A stretch of 64,000 bases of DNA. Source: Streptomyces roseofulvus (lineage in GTDB: Bacteria > Actinomycetota > Actinomycetes > Streptomycetales > Streptomycetaceae). The first letter of the stretch is position 1; every line of letters starts with the position of its first letter. The notes beneath the pieces are model-generated. The model saw only the letters and a program-made list of their open reading frames with translations, ran no database searches and was not told the DNA's origin. The DNA lies in assembly GCF_039534915.1 (NCBI RefSeq), contig NZ_BAAAWE010000001.1, positions 2,604,001 through 2,668,000 of the forward strand, written 5' to 3'. The position numbers and the translations under genes are program-made. Positions 16,296 through 26,407 of the stretch are shown here, piece by piece.

Positions 16296-17434
16296 GAGCT
16301 CACCTCGGCCTTGTCGTCCGAGGAGCCGGAGCCGCCCTCTGCCGCCGCCAGCGCGCGGTTGCGGCGGACGGAGGACCAGAAGGACCAGGCGATCAGGACG
16401 ACGCCGATGAGGCCGGTGATGACCTCGTTGATCTCGTACTGGATGGTGATGAGGAGCAGCACCGCGAGGGCGCCGATGGCGTAGTGCGCGCCGTGCTCCA
16501 GGTACACGTAGTCGTCCAGGGTGCCCTGCTTGACCAGGTAGACCGTGAGCGACCGGACGTACATGGCGCCGACGCCGAGGCCGAGCGCCATCAGCACGAT
16601 GTCGTTGGTGATGGCGAAGGCGCCGATCACGCCGTCGAAGGAGAAGGAGGCGTCGAGGACCTCCAGGTAGAGGAACATGAAGAAGGCGGCCTTGCCGGCG
16701 AGCTGGACGGCGGAGACCTTCTTGCCGCTGCGCTTGGCCTCTTCCTCGGCCTCGTGCTCGCGCTCCTCTTCCTCCTCCAGCTTGTTCTCGAAGAAGCCGG
16801 AGAGACCGCCGACGACGAGGTACGTGATGAGGCCGGCGATGCCGGAGATGAGGACCGTCTGCGCCTTGTCGACGTGGGCGCCGCCGTGCTGGTGGGCGTG
16901 GGTCGCGAAGGTCATCGAGGTGACGAGCAGGACGATCAGCGCGATGCAGACCGACAGCATGTCGACCTTGCCGAGCTTGGCCAGCGGGCGCTCGATCCAG
17001 CGCAGCCACTGGATGTCACGGTCCTCGAAGATGAAGTCGAGGAAGATCATCAGCAGGAACATGCCACCGAAGGCGGCGATCGACGGGTGCGCGTCGGTGA
17101 CCAGTTCCTGGTAGCGGTCCGGTTCGTTGAACGCCAGGTCGACCGCGTCGATCGGGCCGATCTTGGCGCTGATCGCGACGATCACGACGGGGAAGACCAG
17201 TCGCATTCCGAACACGGCGATCAGAATGCCGATGGTGAGGAAGATCTTCTGCCAGAAGGCATTCATCTTCTTCAGGATGCCGGCGTTGACCACCGCGTTG
17301 TCGAAGGAGAGCGAGATCTCGAGGATGCACAGGATCGCGACGATCCCGAACGCCTCCCACCCCCCGTAGAGCACCGCTGCGACCAGGCCGAGCGCGGTGA
17401 TCGCGAACGACCAGCCGAAGGTTTTCAGAAGCAC
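16286..17434 (-). CDS. DUF475 (TerC-superfamily) integral membrane protein
   Basis: A 382-residue protein with about nine membrane helices. The two halves each carry the TerC-type acidic motif inside a helix: LEISLSFDNAVVNAGIL (~residue 45) and DASFSFDGVIGAF (~residue 245), suited to metal ion binding or transport. Between the halves is a very acidic/basic cytoplasmic stretch (EEEEEREHEAEEEAKR). It starts at GTG 17434. In Ter loci this membrane partner works with TerD proteins, possibly sensing or moving Ca2+/Mn2+; the ion is not established here. Confidence 0.9.
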   Translation of the reverse strand: MLLKTFGWSFAITALGLVAAVLYGGWEAFGIVAILCILEISLSFDNAVVNAGILKKMNAFWQKIFLTIGILIAVFGMRLVFPVVIVAISAKIGPIDAVDLAFNEPDRYQELVTDAHPSIAAFGGMFLLMIFLDFIFEDRDIQWLRWIERPLAKLGKVDMLSVCIALIVLLVTSMTFATHAHQHGGAHVDKAQTVLISGIAGLITYLVVGGLSGFFENKLEEEEEREHEAEEEAKRSGKKVSAVQLAGKAAFFMFLYLEVLDASFSFDGVIGAFAITNDIVLMALGLGVGAMYVRSLTVYLVKQGTLDDYVYLEHGAHYAIGALAVLLLITIQYEINEVITGLIGVVLIAWSFWSSVRRNRALAAAEGGSGSSDDKAEVSSGV

Positions 17435-17463
17435 TGCCTACCCCATTGTGTGATAACGCGGCT

Positions 17464-18039
17464 TTACGAAACGTTGACCCCGAAGTCTAGAGCGATGCCC
17501 CGCAGTCCGGACGCGTACCCCTGGCCGACCGCGCGGAACTTCCATTCGCCGTTGTAGCGGTAGAGCTCGCCGAAGATCATCGCCGTCTCGGTGGAGGCGT
17601 CCTCCGAGAGGTCGTAGCGGGCCAGTTCCTGCCCGTCCGCCTGGTTCACCACCCGGATGAAGGCGTTGCTGACCTGACCGAAGGTCTGGCCGCGGTTGTC
17701 GGCGTCGTGGATGGAGACCGGGAAGACGATCTTGTCGCACTGGGGCGGCACCCGGGTGAGGTCGACGATGAGCGACTCGTCGTCCCCGTCGCCCTCGCCG
17801 GTCAGGTTGTCACCGGTGTGCTCGACCGAACCCTCGGGGCTGCGCAGCTGGTTGTAGAAGACGAAGTACTCGTCGCCGAGGACCCGGCCGGCCTGGCACA
17901 TCAGGGCGCTGGCGTCGAGGTCGAAGGGGGCTCCGGTGGTGGACCGCGCGTCCCAGCCGAGGCCCACGAGGACCTTGGTGAGGTTGGGTGCGGCCTTGGA
18001 GAGGGAGACGTTGCCTCCCTTGGCGAGCGTGACGCCCAT
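17464..18039 (-). CDS. TerD-family calcium-binding stress protein
   Basis: A 191-residue single TerD domain from ATG 18039 (GGGGAGGAA upstream). Landmarks: [38 protein letters not shown], and [22 protein letters not shown]. The acidic DxDxxx loops chelate calcium in characterised TerD proteins. It is next to the very similar TerD at 18182-18757 and upstream of the DUF475 gene by 29 bp, likely the same operon. Role: cytoplasmic stress/tellurite response component. Confidence 0.95.
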   Translation of the reverse strand: MGVTLAKGGNVSLSKAAPNLTKVLVGLGWDARSTTGAPFDLDASALMCQAGRVLGDEYFVFYNQLRSPEGSVEHTGDNLTGEGDGDDESLIVDLTRVPPQCDKIVFPVSIHDADNRGQTFGQVSNAFIRVVNQADGQELARYDLSEDASTETAMIFGELYRYNGEWKFRAVGQGYASGLRGIALDFGVNVS

Positions 18040-18181
18040 GGTGTTCGGTTCCTCCCCGGTGGATGCTGCTGCCATGAGGCACGTCCGGCGCCGCACGAGA
18101 GGTGCGGCGCCGGACGTCGTCGAGCGGGTCCGGCCCCGGGCCTCGACGGCCCGGCCCCGGACGGCCCTGAAGGTGTGCGGC

Positions 18182-18757
18182 TCAGACGTTGACGCCGAAG
18201 TCCTGCGCGATGCCGCGCAGGCCCGAGGCGTAACCCTGGCCGACGGCGCGGAACTTCCACTCCGCGCCGTGGCGGTACAGCTCGCCGAAGACCATGGCGG
18301 TCTCGGTCGAGGCGTCCTCGGAGAGGTCGTACCGCGCGATCTCGGCGCCGCCGGCCTGGTTCACGACGCGGATGAACGCGTTGCGCACCTGGCCGAAGGA
18401 CTGCTGGCGGTTCTCGGCGTCGTAGATGGACACCGGGAAGACGATCTTGGCCACGTCGGCCGGGACGCCGGCCAGGTTGACCTTGACCTGCTCGTCGTCG
18501 CCCTCGCCCTCACCGGTGAGGTTGTCACCGGTGTGCTCGACGGAACCGTCGGCGCTCTTGAGGTTGTTGAAGAAGACGAAGTCCTGGTCGTTGCGCACCT
18601 TGCCGGCCTCGCTCACCAGGATGGCGCTGGCGTCGAGGTCGAAGTCCGTACCGGTCGTGGTGCGGACGTCCCAGCCCAGACCGACGGTCACGGCGGTGAG
18701 GCCAGGGGCCTCCTTGGTCAGCGAGACGTTGCCGCCCTTGCTGAGGCTGACTCCCAC
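18182..18757 (-). CDS. TerD-family calcium-binding stress protein
   Basis: A 191-residue TerD domain, closely similar to its neighbour at 17464-18039, so a recent tandem duplicate or co-maintained pair. The start is the GTG at 18757, not the ATGs just upstream, because GGAGGG sits immediately before it and the conserved start [13 protein letters not shown] begins there. Calcium loops FDLDASAIL and [14 protein letters not shown] are intact. First gene of the TerD-TerD-DUF475 run. Confidence 0.95.
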   Translation of the reverse strand: MGVSLSKGGNVSLTKEAPGLTAVTVGLGWDVRTTTGTDFDLDASAILVSEAGKVRNDQDFVFFNNLKSADGSVEHTGDNLTGEGEGDDEQVKVNLAGVPADVAKIVFPVSIYDAENRQQSFGQVRNAFIRVVNQAGGAEIARYDLSEDASTETAMVFGELYRHGAEWKFRAVGQGYASGLRGIAQDFGVNV

Positions 18758-18921
18758 GAGTCCCTCCATCATTGTTTTCAGGGGCAGCGCCCCCGGTCGT
18801 GCGTTGGCATCGGATCAACGACTGGATCCTAGTGACGGGTTCCCAGTCGAAACAGGCGATTCGCCCGGGGAATCGGGGGATGTCGGTGCGGACCACCGAT
18901 TCCGGGTCCCGCGCGGCCGCG

Positions 18922-19380
18922 TCAGAGGGTTTCGAGCGCCTTGACGTAGGCGTCGAGGTCACGGGCGTCCGGCAGGGCGTTGACGACCGTCCAGCGGACG
19001 ACGCCCTCCTTGTCGATGATGAAGGTGCCCCGGACGGCGCAGCCCTTGTCCTCGTCGAAGACGCCGTAGGCGCGGGAGGCCTCGCCGTGCTTCCAGAAGT
19101 CGGAGAGCAGCGGGTAGTCCAGGCCCTCCTGCTCGGCGAAGACGCGCAGGGTGTGGATGGAGTCGTTGGAGACGGCGAGCAGCTGGGTGTCGTCGTTGAC
19201 GAACTTCGGCAGGTTGTCCCGGAGCTCGCACAGCTCGCCGGTGCACACGCCGGTGAAGGCGAACGGGTAGAAGAGCAGGACCACGTTCTTCTCGCCGCGG
19301 TAGTCGGAGAGCTTCACCGTGCGGCCGTGGTTGTCCTTGAGCTCGAAATCGGGGGCCTTGGTGCCGACCTCGATCGCCAT
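18922..19380 (-). CDS. Peroxiredoxin (AhpE/BCP-like)
   Basis: A 152-residue thioredoxin-fold peroxidase. The active site FYPFAFTGVCTGELCEL has the peroxidatic Cys in the PxxxTxxC context (~residue 45) and a second Cys four residues on, as in some AhpE/BCP types. VRGTFIIDKEGVVRW follows. It reduces peroxides in the cytoplasm. ATG 19380 has AAGGGA upstream. Located between the Ter locus and DUF3052/aceE, an arrangement I recall from other Streptomyces. Confidence 0.92.
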   Translation of the reverse strand: MAIEVGTKAPDFELKDNHGRTVKLSDYRGEKNVVLLFYPFAFTGVCTGELCELRDNLPKFVNDDTQLLAVSNDSIHTLRVFAEQEGLDYPLLSDFWKHGEASRAYGVFDEDKGCAVRGTFIIDKEGVVRWTVVNALPDARDLDAYVKALETL

Positions 19381-19492
19381 CGCGTACGCATCCCTTCGAC
19401 GGGGCCCGGCCTCTGGGCCGAACCGGTGAACCCCACCCTACGGCCTGGCCGGCGGGCCCCCGCGCGAGCCCGGGGGCGGACGGTCCGGAAGC

Positions 19493-19530
19493 GCGAAAGC
19501 CCCCGCCGGCGCACCGGCGGGGGCTTTCGC
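19493..19530. terminator. Long GC hairpin after the DUF3052 gene
   Basis: GCGAAAGCCCCCGCCGG and CCGGCGGGGGCTTTCGC, perfect 17-bp arms around CGCA. Downstream of the minus-strand DUF3052 gene. Confidence 0.85.
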
Positions 19531-19542
19531 GCAGCAGGGGGA

Positions 19543-19965
19543 TCAGCGCTTGGGAGCGACCAGGCGGGTGCCCGTCCAATCCTTGGCGACGCTGATGCTC
19601 TTGGACTGGGAGAGCCCAGCGGTCTGCGCGGCATCGTTGATGTCGCTCGGCTCGATGTAGCCGTCGCGGCCGGTCTTCGGAGTCAGCAGCCAGATGTTGC
19701 CGCCGTCCTCCAGCAGACCGATGCTGTCCACCAGTGCGTCGGTGAGATCACCGTCCTCGTCACGGAACCAGAGGACGACGGCGTCGGCGACGTCGTCGTA
19801 CTCCTCGTCCATGAGCTCCTGGCCGATGATGGACTCGATGCCTTCACGGAGATCCTGGTCGACGTCGTCGTCGTAGCCGATCTCCTGGACCACCTGTCCG
19901 GGCTCGAACCCCAGCCTCGCCGCCGGGTTGGTCCGCTCCTCCGCGTGGTCCGCGGTCGCGCTCAC
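19543..19965 (-). CDS. DUF3052 family protein
   Basis: A 140-residue acidic protein from GTG 19965, with a full AGGAGG ribosome site. It contains LGFEPGQVVQEIGYDDDVDQ and LLTPKTGRDGYIEPSDI, the DUF3052 signature. The family is conserved in actinobacteria; function unknown. It is divergent from aceE across a 444-bp gap. Confidence 0.92.
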   Translation of the reverse strand: MSATADHAEERTNPAARLGFEPGQVVQEIGYDDDVDQDLREGIESIIGQELMDEEYDDVADAVVLWFRDEDGDLTDALVDSIGLLEDGGNIWLLTPKTGRDGYIEPSDINDAAQTAGLSQSKSISVAKDWTGTRLVAPKR

Positions 19966-20409
19966 GGCTTGCCTCCTGATCATGTAACGGAAAATGCTCG
20001 GGCCGCGCATGTGCGCGGCGCTGGCCGTAGTCCACACGTGACGGGGCGGATCGCGCAAGTACCCGGCCGTGGAGACCGCCGAAACGGTGACGTTTGGGGC
20101 CGTCTCACCGCAACTTCCGACGGCTTTCGACAGCGCTCCGTGATCGGGCGTACACGATTCGTCCCGCTTCGCGGGGTTCTGCGGTTTCAGTCTGCCGAAC
20201 GCTCTGCCGAAACGCATGCGCGGATTGGGCGTAAGGTTGCGATTTGACCGCACCCGGAGGGCAGGAAGGGCGCGGAGAGGGTTACCTCTCGGTAAAGATG
20301 ACGTGTGCCGCGAGCCGGGTACACGATGGACGTTCCCGGCCTCGGACATCCCGGCCTCAAAGGGGCTCCCCCTTCTCGTGGGGCTCCCCCCGACCAGCGA
20401 AGGAACAGC
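19966..20409. promoter_or_regulatory. Divergent promoter region DUF3052 / aceE
   Basis: A 444-bp non-coding gap. A perfect inverted repeat GCCGCGCA-TG-TGCGCGGC lies at 20002-20019 in the DUF3052 leader. Less GC-rich stretches near 20085-20300 are the likely aceE promoter area. I could not define a unique -35/-10 pair. Confidence 0.5.
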
Positions 20410-23142
20410 GTGGCTCCCGGATCCGATCGCAACCCGATCATCATTGGCGGCCTTCCCAGCCAGGTCCCGGATTTCGACCCCGAAGAGACCCAGGAGTGGC
20501 TCGACTCCCTCGACGCGGCGGTCGACGAGCGGGGCCGGGAGCGGGCCCGCTATCTGATGCTCCGGCTGATCGAGCGCGCCCGCGAGAAGCGGGTGGCCGT
20601 GCCCGAGATGCGCAGCTCGGACTACGTCAACACCATCGCGACCAGGGACGAGCCCTTCTTCCCCGGCAACGAGGAGATCGAGCGCAAGGTCCTCAACGCC
20701 ACCCGGTGGAACGCGGCCGTGATGGTCTCGCGCGCCCAGCGCCCGGGCATCGGCGTCGGCGGCCACATCGCGACCTTCGCCTCTTCGGCCTCCCTCTACG
20801 ACGTGGGCTTCAACCACTTCTTCCGGGGCAAGGACGAGGGCGACGGCGGCGACCAGATCTTCTTCCAGGGCCACGCCTCCCCCGGCATCTACGCCCGCGC
20901 CTTCCTGCTGGACCGGCTGACGGCGACCCAGCTCGACGGCTTCCGCCAGGAGAAGTCGAAGTACCCGAACGGCCTGTCGTCCTACCCGCACCCGCGGCTG
21001 ATGCCGGACTTCTGGGAGTTCCCGACGGTGTCGATGGGCCTCGGCCCGCTCGGCGCGATCTACCAGGCCCGGATGAACCGGTACATGGAGGCGCGCGGGA
21101 TCGCCGACACCTCGAAGTCGCACGTGTGGGCGTTCCTCGGCGACGGCGAGATGGACGAGGTCGAGTCGCTGGGCCAGCTCTCCATCGCGGCGCGCGAGGG
21201 CCTGGACAACCTCACCTTCGTCGTCAACTGCAACCTGCAGCGGCTCGACGGCCCGGTACGCGGCAACGGCAAGATCATCCAGGAGCTGGAGTCGATCTTC
21301 CGGGGCAACGGCTGGAACGTCATCAAGCTCATCTGGGACCGCTCCTGGGACCCGCTGCTCGCGCAGGACCGGGACGGCATCCTGGTGAACAAGCTGAACA
21401 CCACGCCGGACGGGCAGTTCCAGACGTACGCGACGGAGACCGGCGCGTACATCCGCGAGCACTTCTTCGGCGACGACCACCGGCTGCGGGCGATGGTCGA
21501 GTCGATGTCGGACCAGCAGATCCTGCACCTGGGCCGCGGCGGCCACGACCACAAGAAGATCTACGCGGCCTACGCGGCGGCCAAGGCCCACAAGGGCCAG
21601 CCGACGGTGATCCTGGCCCAGACCGTCAAGGGCTGGACCCTCGGCCCGAACTTCGAGGGCCGCAACGCCACCCACCAGATGAAGAAGCTGACGGTCGACG
21701 ACCTCAAGCGCTTCCGCGACCGGCTGCACATCCCGGTGACCGACAAGGAGCTGGAGTCCGGCCTGCCGCCGTACTACCACCCGGGCCGGGACTCCGAGGA
21801 GATCCAGTACATGCACGACCGGCGCAGCGCGCTGGGCGGCTACGTGCCCACCCGGGTGGTGCGCTCCCGGCCGCTGGCGCTGCCGGACGACAAGACCTAC
21901 GCGGCGGTCCGCAAGGGCTCGGGCCAGCAGTCGATCGCCACCACCATGGCCTTCGTCCGGCTGCTGAAGGACCTGATGCGGGACAAGGAGATCGGCAAGC
22001 GCTTCGTGCTGATCGCGCCGGACGAGTACCGCACCTTCGGCATGGACTCCTTCTTCCCGAGCGCCAAGATCTACAACCCGCTGGGGCAGCAGTACGAGGC
22101 GGTGGACCGCGAACTCCTGCTCGCCTACAAGGAGTCCCCGACCGGCCAGATGCTGCACGACGGCATCTCCGAGGCCGGCTGCACGGCCTCGCTGATCGCC
22201 GCCGGCTCGGCCTACGCCACCCACGGCGAGCCGCTGATCCCGGTCTACGTCTTCTACTCGATGTTCGGTTTCCAGCGGACCGGCGACCAGTTCTGGCAGA
22301 TGGCCGACCAGCTCGCGCGCGGTTTCGTCCTGGGCGCCACCGCCGGCCGCACCACGCTGACCGGCGAGGGCCTCCAGCACGCGGACGGTCACTCGCACCT
22401 CCTCGCTTCGACGAACCCGGCCTGCATCTCCTACGACCCGGCGTTCGGTTTCGAGATCGCGCACATCGTCAAGGACGGTCTGCGCCGGATGTACGGCCCC
22501 CAGGCGGAGGACGTCTTCTACTACCTGACGGTCTACAACGAGCCGATCCAGCACCCGGCCGAGCCGGAGGACGTGGACGTGGAGGGCATCCTCCAGGGCA
22601 TCCACCTCTTCAGGCGTGCCGAGGCCGGCACGATCCCGGCGCAGATCATGGCCTCCGGCGTCGCCGTCCCGTGGGCGATCGAGGCGCAGCGGATCCTCGC
22701 CGATGAGTGGAACGTCAAGGCCGACGTCTGGTCCGCGACCTCCTGGAACGAGCTGCGCCGCGAGGCGGTGGCGGTCGAGGAGCACAACCTGCTCCACCCG
22801 GACGAGGAGCAGCGCGTCCCCTACGTCACCCGCAAGCTCCAGGCCGCCGAGGGCCCCTTCGTGGCGGTGTCGGACTGGATGCGTTCGGTGCCGGACCAGA
22901 TCGCCCGCTGGGTGCCCGGCTCGTACACCTCCCTCGGTGCGGACGGTTTCGGTTTCGCGGACACCCGCGGTGCCGCCCGCCGGTACTTCCACATCGACGC
23001 CCCGTCGGTGGTCCTGGCGGTGCTGACCGAGCTGGCCCGTGACGGCAAGGTGGACCGCGCGGTCCTGAAGCAGGCGGTGGACCGCTACCAGCTGCTCGAC
23101 GTGGCGGCCGCCGACCCGGGTCCGGCGGGCGGCGACGCCTGA
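20410..23142 (+). CDS. aceE: Pyruvate dehydrogenase E1 component, homodimeric
   Basis: A 910-residue AceE-type E1. The thiamine-diphosphate motif [14 protein letters not shown] (~residue 245) continues to [11 protein letters not shown], and the transketolase-like middle has [20 protein letters not shown]. It decarboxylates pyruvate and passes the acetyl group to the E2 lipoyl domain. The E2 and E3 genes are not next to it, as usual in actinomycetes. The start is GTG 20410 (AAGGAACAGC upstream), which gives the conserved [14 protein letters not shown]-terminus; in-frame upstream starts add only low-complexity residues. A hairpin ends the unit. Confidence 0.97.
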   Translation: MAPGSDRNPIIIGGLPSQVPDFDPEETQEWLDSLDAAVDERGRERARYLMLRLIERAREKRVAVPEMRSSDYVNTIATRDEPFFPGNEEIERKVLNATRWNAAVMVSRAQRPGIGVGGHIATFASSASLYDVGFNHFFRGKDEGDGGDQIFFQGHASPGIYARAFLLDRLTATQLDGFRQEKSKYPNGLSSYPHPRLMPDFWEFPTVSMGLGPLGAIYQARMNRYMEARGIADTSKSHVWAFLGDGEMDEVESLGQLSIAAREGLDNLTFVVNCNLQRLDGPVRGNGKIIQELESIFRGNGWNVIKLIWDRSWDPLLAQDRDGILVNKLNTTPDGQFQTYATETGAYIREHFFGDDHRLRAMVESMSDQQILHLGRGGHDHKKIYAAYAAAKAHKGQPTVILAQTVKGWTLGPNFEGRNATHQMKKLTVDDLKRFRDRLHIPVTDKELESGLPPYYHPGRDSEEIQYMHDRRSALGGYVPTRVVRSRPLALPDDKTYAAVRKGSGQQSIATTMAFVRLLKDLMRDKEIGKRFVLIAPDEYRTFGMDSFFPSAKIYNPLGQQYEAVDRELLLAYKESPTGQMLHDGISEAGCTASLIAAGSAYATHGEPLIPVYVFYSMFGFQRTGDQFWQMADQLARGFVLGATAGRTTLTGEGLQHADGHSHLLASTNPACISYDPAFGFEIAHIVKDGLRRMYGPQAEDVFYYLTVYNEPIQHPAEPEDVDVEGILQGIHLFRRAEAGTIPAQIMASGVAVPWAIEAQRILADEWNVKADVWSATSWNELRREAVAVEEHNLLHPDEEQRVPYVTRKLQAAEGPFVAVSDWMRSVPDQIARWVPGSYTSLGADGFGFADTRGAARRYFHIDAPSVVLAVLTELARDGKVDRAVLKQAVDRYQLLDVAAADPGPAGGDA

Positions 23143-23173
23143 CGGAGCCCGCGGGGCGGCAGTGCCTGGTGAG

Positions 23174-23202
23174 GGGCGGTGGGACCGGCGGTCCCGCCGC
23201 CC
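23174..23202. terminator. Terminator after aceE
   Basis: GGGCGGTGGGACC and GGTCCCGCCGCCC, 13-bp arms with one wobble and a GGC loop, 31 bp past the aceE stop. Confidence 0.8.
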
Positions 23203-23218
23203 TTCGGCATTCCTTACG

Positions 23219-24067
23219 ATGCCCCGCATGTCCGTGAAGAAGGAGCGCCCCCCGAAGGTCCGCTGGGAAGAGCGCACCCAGACCCCGCTGCTGGTGCTGG
23301 CGGTGGCCTTCGGCATCGCCTACGCGGTGCCGATCGTCGCGCCGGGCGCCGAGCCGTGGGTGCTCCGGCTGTGCCACTACGTGGAGTGGGCGGTGTGGGG
23401 CGCCTTCGCGCTGGACTATCTGGTCCGGCTCCTGCTGGCCTCCTCCCGCTGGGCCTTCGTCCGCTCCCACCCCCTCGATCTGCTCGCGGTCCTGCTGCCG
23501 CTGGTGCAGCCGCTGCGGCTGCTGCGGGTGGTCTCCACCCTCCTCCTCGTGGGCCGGCGGGCCCGGATGGCCCCGCAGATAACGCTGACCACCTATGTGG
23601 CGGGCGCGGTGGTCGGACTGATGATGTTCGGCTCGCTGGCGGTGCTGCACGTGGAGCGGGACGCCCCGGACGGCAACATCAAGACGCTGGGCGACGCCGT
23701 CTGGTGGTCGTTCACCACGATGACGACGGTCGGGTACGGCGACCACGCGCCGACGACGGGGCTCGGGCGGGTGCTGGCGGTCGGGCTGATGCTGTCGGGC
23801 ATCGCCCTGCTGGGTGTCGTCACCGCCAACATCGCGGCCTGGTTCATCGCCCGCTTCGAGCGGGACGACGCGGTGGAGCGGCGCCAGACGGAGCTTCTGG
23901 AGGCGCTGACCCGGGAGGTCCGCGAACTCCGCGCCGAGGTCGCCCGCCTCGCGGGCCCGGTGCCCCCGCAGACCACGGCGCCGGAGGCCGTACCGCAGGC
24001 CGTACCGGAGCCCGCGCCGGACGCGGCCGCGCCGGAGCCGGGAGCGGCTATCGCTCCCAGAGCTTGA
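23219..24067 (+). CDS. Potassium channel (voltage-gated type, single filter)
   Basis: About 282 residues from ATG 23219 (ATG 23228 also possible). The ion filter is MTTVGYGD (~residue 165) between two membrane helices, preceded by four earlier helices, with an Arg-rich helix (PLRLLRVVSTLLLVGRRAR) like an S4 segment. The tail after FIARFERDDAVERRQTELL is a coiled coil for tetramer assembly, then a Pro/Ala tail. It converges on the I36-like gene with a 20-bp 3' overlap. Confidence 0.9.
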   Translation: MPRMSVKKERPPKVRWEERTQTPLLVLAVAFGIAYAVPIVAPGAEPWVLRLCHYVEWAVWGAFALDYLVRLLLASSRWAFVRSHPLDLLAVLLPLVQPLRLLRVVSTLLLVGRRARMAPQITLTTYVAGAVVGLMMFGSLAVLHVERDAPDGNIKTLGDAVWWSFTTMTTVGYGDHAPTTGLGRVLAVGLMLSGIALLGVVTANIAAWFIARFERDDAVERRQTELLEALTREVRELRAEVARLAGPVPPQTTAPEAVPQAVPEPAPDAAAPEPGAAIAPRA

Positions 24068-24503
24068 AGGCTCTGACCTCGTACGGGGTCTGCGGGACCC
24101 AGGTGCCCCGGCCCGGGTAGGTCTCGAACTCGCCCGTCTCCGCGCACTCCGCCGACTGGTACGCGGTGACCGGCCGGCCCGTGCGGACGGCCAGGGACTG
24201 GGCCGAGGCCCCGGCCGGGAGGGCGACGCAGCTGTCGAGGTCCGTCGTCGCCAGTTCGTACGTCCACGGCCTGCCCTTGAAGTCGGGCTTCGGCCAGAGG
24301 CAGAGCCGCCCGGGCCCGCAGGCCCCCTGCGTGGTCCCGGCCGCCGCGGCGGCCGGCGCGGTCTGCGCGGTCGGAGCGGTCTGCGCCATCGCCCCTGCCG
24401 GAGCGGTCGGCGCGGTCGGCGCGGCCGTGGCCGGGAGGGCGGTCAGGAGCAGGACGGTCATCGCCGCGAGCGCGGCGGACGCCTTTCCCTTCGGACAGTT
24501 CAT
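24048..24503 (-). CDS. Secreted peptidase inhibitor I36-like protein
   Basis: A 151-residue protein from ATG 24503 (GGGGG then TTGATCTGT). Signal peptide: basic start, then AALAAMTVLLLTALPATAAPTA. A Thr/Ala/Pro repeat linker follows (APTAPTAPAG, TAPTAQTAPA). The mature domain starts GACGPGRLCLWPKPDFKG, which is the I36/beta-gamma-crystallin-like pattern with paired cysteines, and ends PYEVRAFKLWER. Probable extracellular protease inhibitor or crystallin-fold protein. Confidence 0.8.
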   Translation of the reverse strand: MNCPKGKASAALAAMTVLLLTALPATAAPTAPTAPAGAMAQTAPTAQTAPAAAAAGTTQGACGPGRLCLWPKPDFKGRPWTYELATTDLDSCVALPAGASAQSLAVRTGRPVTAYQSAECAETGEFETYPGRGTWVPQTPYEVRAFKLWER

Positions 24504-24570
24504 ACAGATCAACCCCCATGTCGTCACTCTCTGTAATCACGAGCATGGACGAGGTGACCCTCCGAACGGA

Positions 24571-24612
24571 AGGGGGGCCGCCCCCGTTCCATCGAACGGG
24601 TGACGGCCCCCT
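24571..24612. terminator. Two-tier hairpin terminator after the MFS gene
   Basis: Outer arms AGGGGGGCCG and CGGCCCCCT and inner arms CCCGTTC and GAACGGG around CATC. It separates the minus-strand exporter gene from the I36-like gene. Confidence 0.7.
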
Positions 24613-24660
24613 AGGGGAGTTCCGGGTGCCGGCCGTCGGGCCGGCGGCCGGGCCGGTGGC

Positions 24661-26283
24661 TCAGATGTGCCCGCCGCCCATGCCGGCCTGCGCGTTCTCG
24701 CCGCGCTTGGTCAGCGTGGCGACCAGCGCCGCGACCACGGCCACGACGCCGGCGACGGTGAAGGCCAGGCCCATGCCCTGCAGGAAGGTGTCGTGGATGA
24801 CGTCGGAGATCTTGGCGAAGAGCTCCGGCGTCATGCCCGGCGCCTGCGCCATCGCCTCCGGGGCCATGCCGAACTCGGCGGCCTCCTCCAAGCGCGGGTC
24901 CACCGGGACCGGGATCCCGGCCTCCTTCCAGTTCTCCGCGAAGGCACCGGACACCTTGGAGGACATGACGGCGCCGAGCACCGCCGTGCCGAGCGCGCCG
25001 CCGACCTGCATCGCGGCCTGCTGGAGGCCGCCGGCGACGCCGGAGAGCTCCAGCGGCGCGTTGCCGACGATGACCTCGGTGGCGCCGACCATGACCGGGG
25101 CGAGGCCCAGGCCGAGGAGGGCGAACCAGAGGGACATCGCCAGCGTGCTCGTCCCGGCCGAGAGCGTGATCATGCCGAACATCGCCACGGCCGTGAAGAC
25201 CATGCCACCGACGAGCGGCACCCGCGGACCGAACTTGGTGATGAGCGCGCCGGCCAGCGGCGAGGAGACGATCATCATCGCGGTCAGCGGAAGCAGCCGC
25301 AGGCCCGCGTCGATCGGGCCGAGCCCCTTCACGCCCTGGAGGTAGAAGGTCACGAAGAAGAGGCCGCCCATGAAGGCGAAGGCCATCAGGACCATCAGCA
25401 CCACACCGGCCGAGAGCGGCACGGAGCGGAACATGGTGAGCGGGATGAGCGGCTCCCTGACCTTCGTCTCCCAGACCGCGAAGACCGCGAAGAGGACGAT
25501 CGAGCCGATCAGGCAGCCCCAGGTGTTGGCGCTGGTCCAGCCCCAGTCCGCGCCCGCCTTGATGAGGCTCCAGACGAGCAGGCCCATCGCGCCGGAGAGC
25601 AGCACGATGCCGAGGACGTCGAACGAGCGCGGCGCGTTCTCGGCGCGGTGGTCCTTCAGGATGATCAGGCCGAGCGCGAGCGCGACCACGCCGACGGGCA
25701 CGTTGATGAAGAAGACGGACTGCCAGCTCACGTGCTCGACGAGGAAGCCGCCGAGGATCGGGCCGCCCGCGGTGGAGGCGCCGATGACCATGCCCCAGAT
25801 GCCGATGGCCATGTTCAGCTTCTCGGCGGGGAAGGTGGCGCGCAGCAGGCCGAGCGCGGCCGGCATCAGCAGGGCGCCGAACAGGCCCTGGAGCACCCGG
25901 AAGGCGATCACGAAGGCGATCGAGTCGGAGAGGCCGATCGCGCCGGACGCGGCGGCGAAGCCCGCGATGCCGATGAGGAAGGTCTGACGGTGGCCGAAGC
26001 GGTCGCCGAGCTTGCCGGCGGTGATCAGGGCGACGGCGAGCGCGAGCAGATAGCCGTTGGTGATCCACTGGAGCTGGTCCAGGGAGGCGCCGAGGTCGGC
26101 CTGGATGGCGGGGTTGGCGATGGCGACGATCGTGCCGTCGAGCGCCACCATCATCACGCCGGCGGCGACGGCGAACAGGGTCAGCCAGGGGTGGCCGCGC
26201 AGGCCCTTCGCCGGGACCGGAGCCGGCTCCCGTACGCCCCCCTGGCCCTGCGGGGCCTTTTCCACACTGGTCTGACTAGTCAT
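24661..26283 (-). CDS. DHA2-family MFS drug exporter (EmrB/QacA type)
   Basis: A 540-residue, 14-helix transporter. ALDGTIVAIANPAIQADLG is the family's motif D1 in helix 1, LGDRFGHRQTFLIG is motif A, and the helix 5 stretch GASTAGGPILGGFL is antiporter motif C. It exports toxic compounds with protons. The ATG at 26283 starts MTSQTSVEKAP; longer frames upstream run into the operator. Divergent from its likely TetR repressor at 26408. Confidence 0.93.
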   Translation of the reverse strand: MTSQTSVEKAPQGQGGVREPAPVPAKGLRGHPWLTLFAVAAGVMMVALDGTIVAIANPAIQADLGASLDQLQWITNGYLLALAVALITAGKLGDRFGHRQTFLIGIAGFAAASGAIGLSDSIAFVIAFRVLQGLFGALLMPAALGLLRATFPAEKLNMAIGIWGMVIGASTAGGPILGGFLVEHVSWQSVFFINVPVGVVALALGLIILKDHRAENAPRSFDVLGIVLLSGAMGLLVWSLIKAGADWGWTSANTWGCLIGSIVLFAVFAVWETKVREPLIPLTMFRSVPLSAGVVLMVLMAFAFMGGLFFVTFYLQGVKGLGPIDAGLRLLPLTAMMIVSSPLAGALITKFGPRVPLVGGMVFTAVAMFGMITLSAGTSTLAMSLWFALLGLGLAPVMVGATEVIVGNAPLELSGVAGGLQQAAMQVGGALGTAVLGAVMSSKVSGAFAENWKEAGIPVPVDPRLEEAAEFGMAPEAMAQAPGMTPELFAKISDVIHDTFLQGMGLAFTVAGVVAVVAALVATLTKRGENAQAGMGGGHI

Positions 26284-26407
26284 GGGAACGAGGCTAGTGA
26301 CAGTCACTGACAATTGACAAAGTGATTCACACGTCGGTAACTGTCATGTAGCTCACAGGTACGCTGAGCAGGGAGAAGGCCCCATAATCGACCGAAAAGA
26401 GACCTCC
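26284..26407. promoter_or_regulatory. Divergent promoter and operator region, exporter / TetR
   Basis: For the TetR gene, TTGACA at 26314-26319 is followed 18 bp later by TAACTG (26338-26343). Overlapping it are the palindrome GTGACAGTCAC (26297-26307) and repeated TGACA/TGTCA half-sites at 26304-26318 and 26341-26346. That layout suits TetR binding that blocks both directions. Confidence 0.6.
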
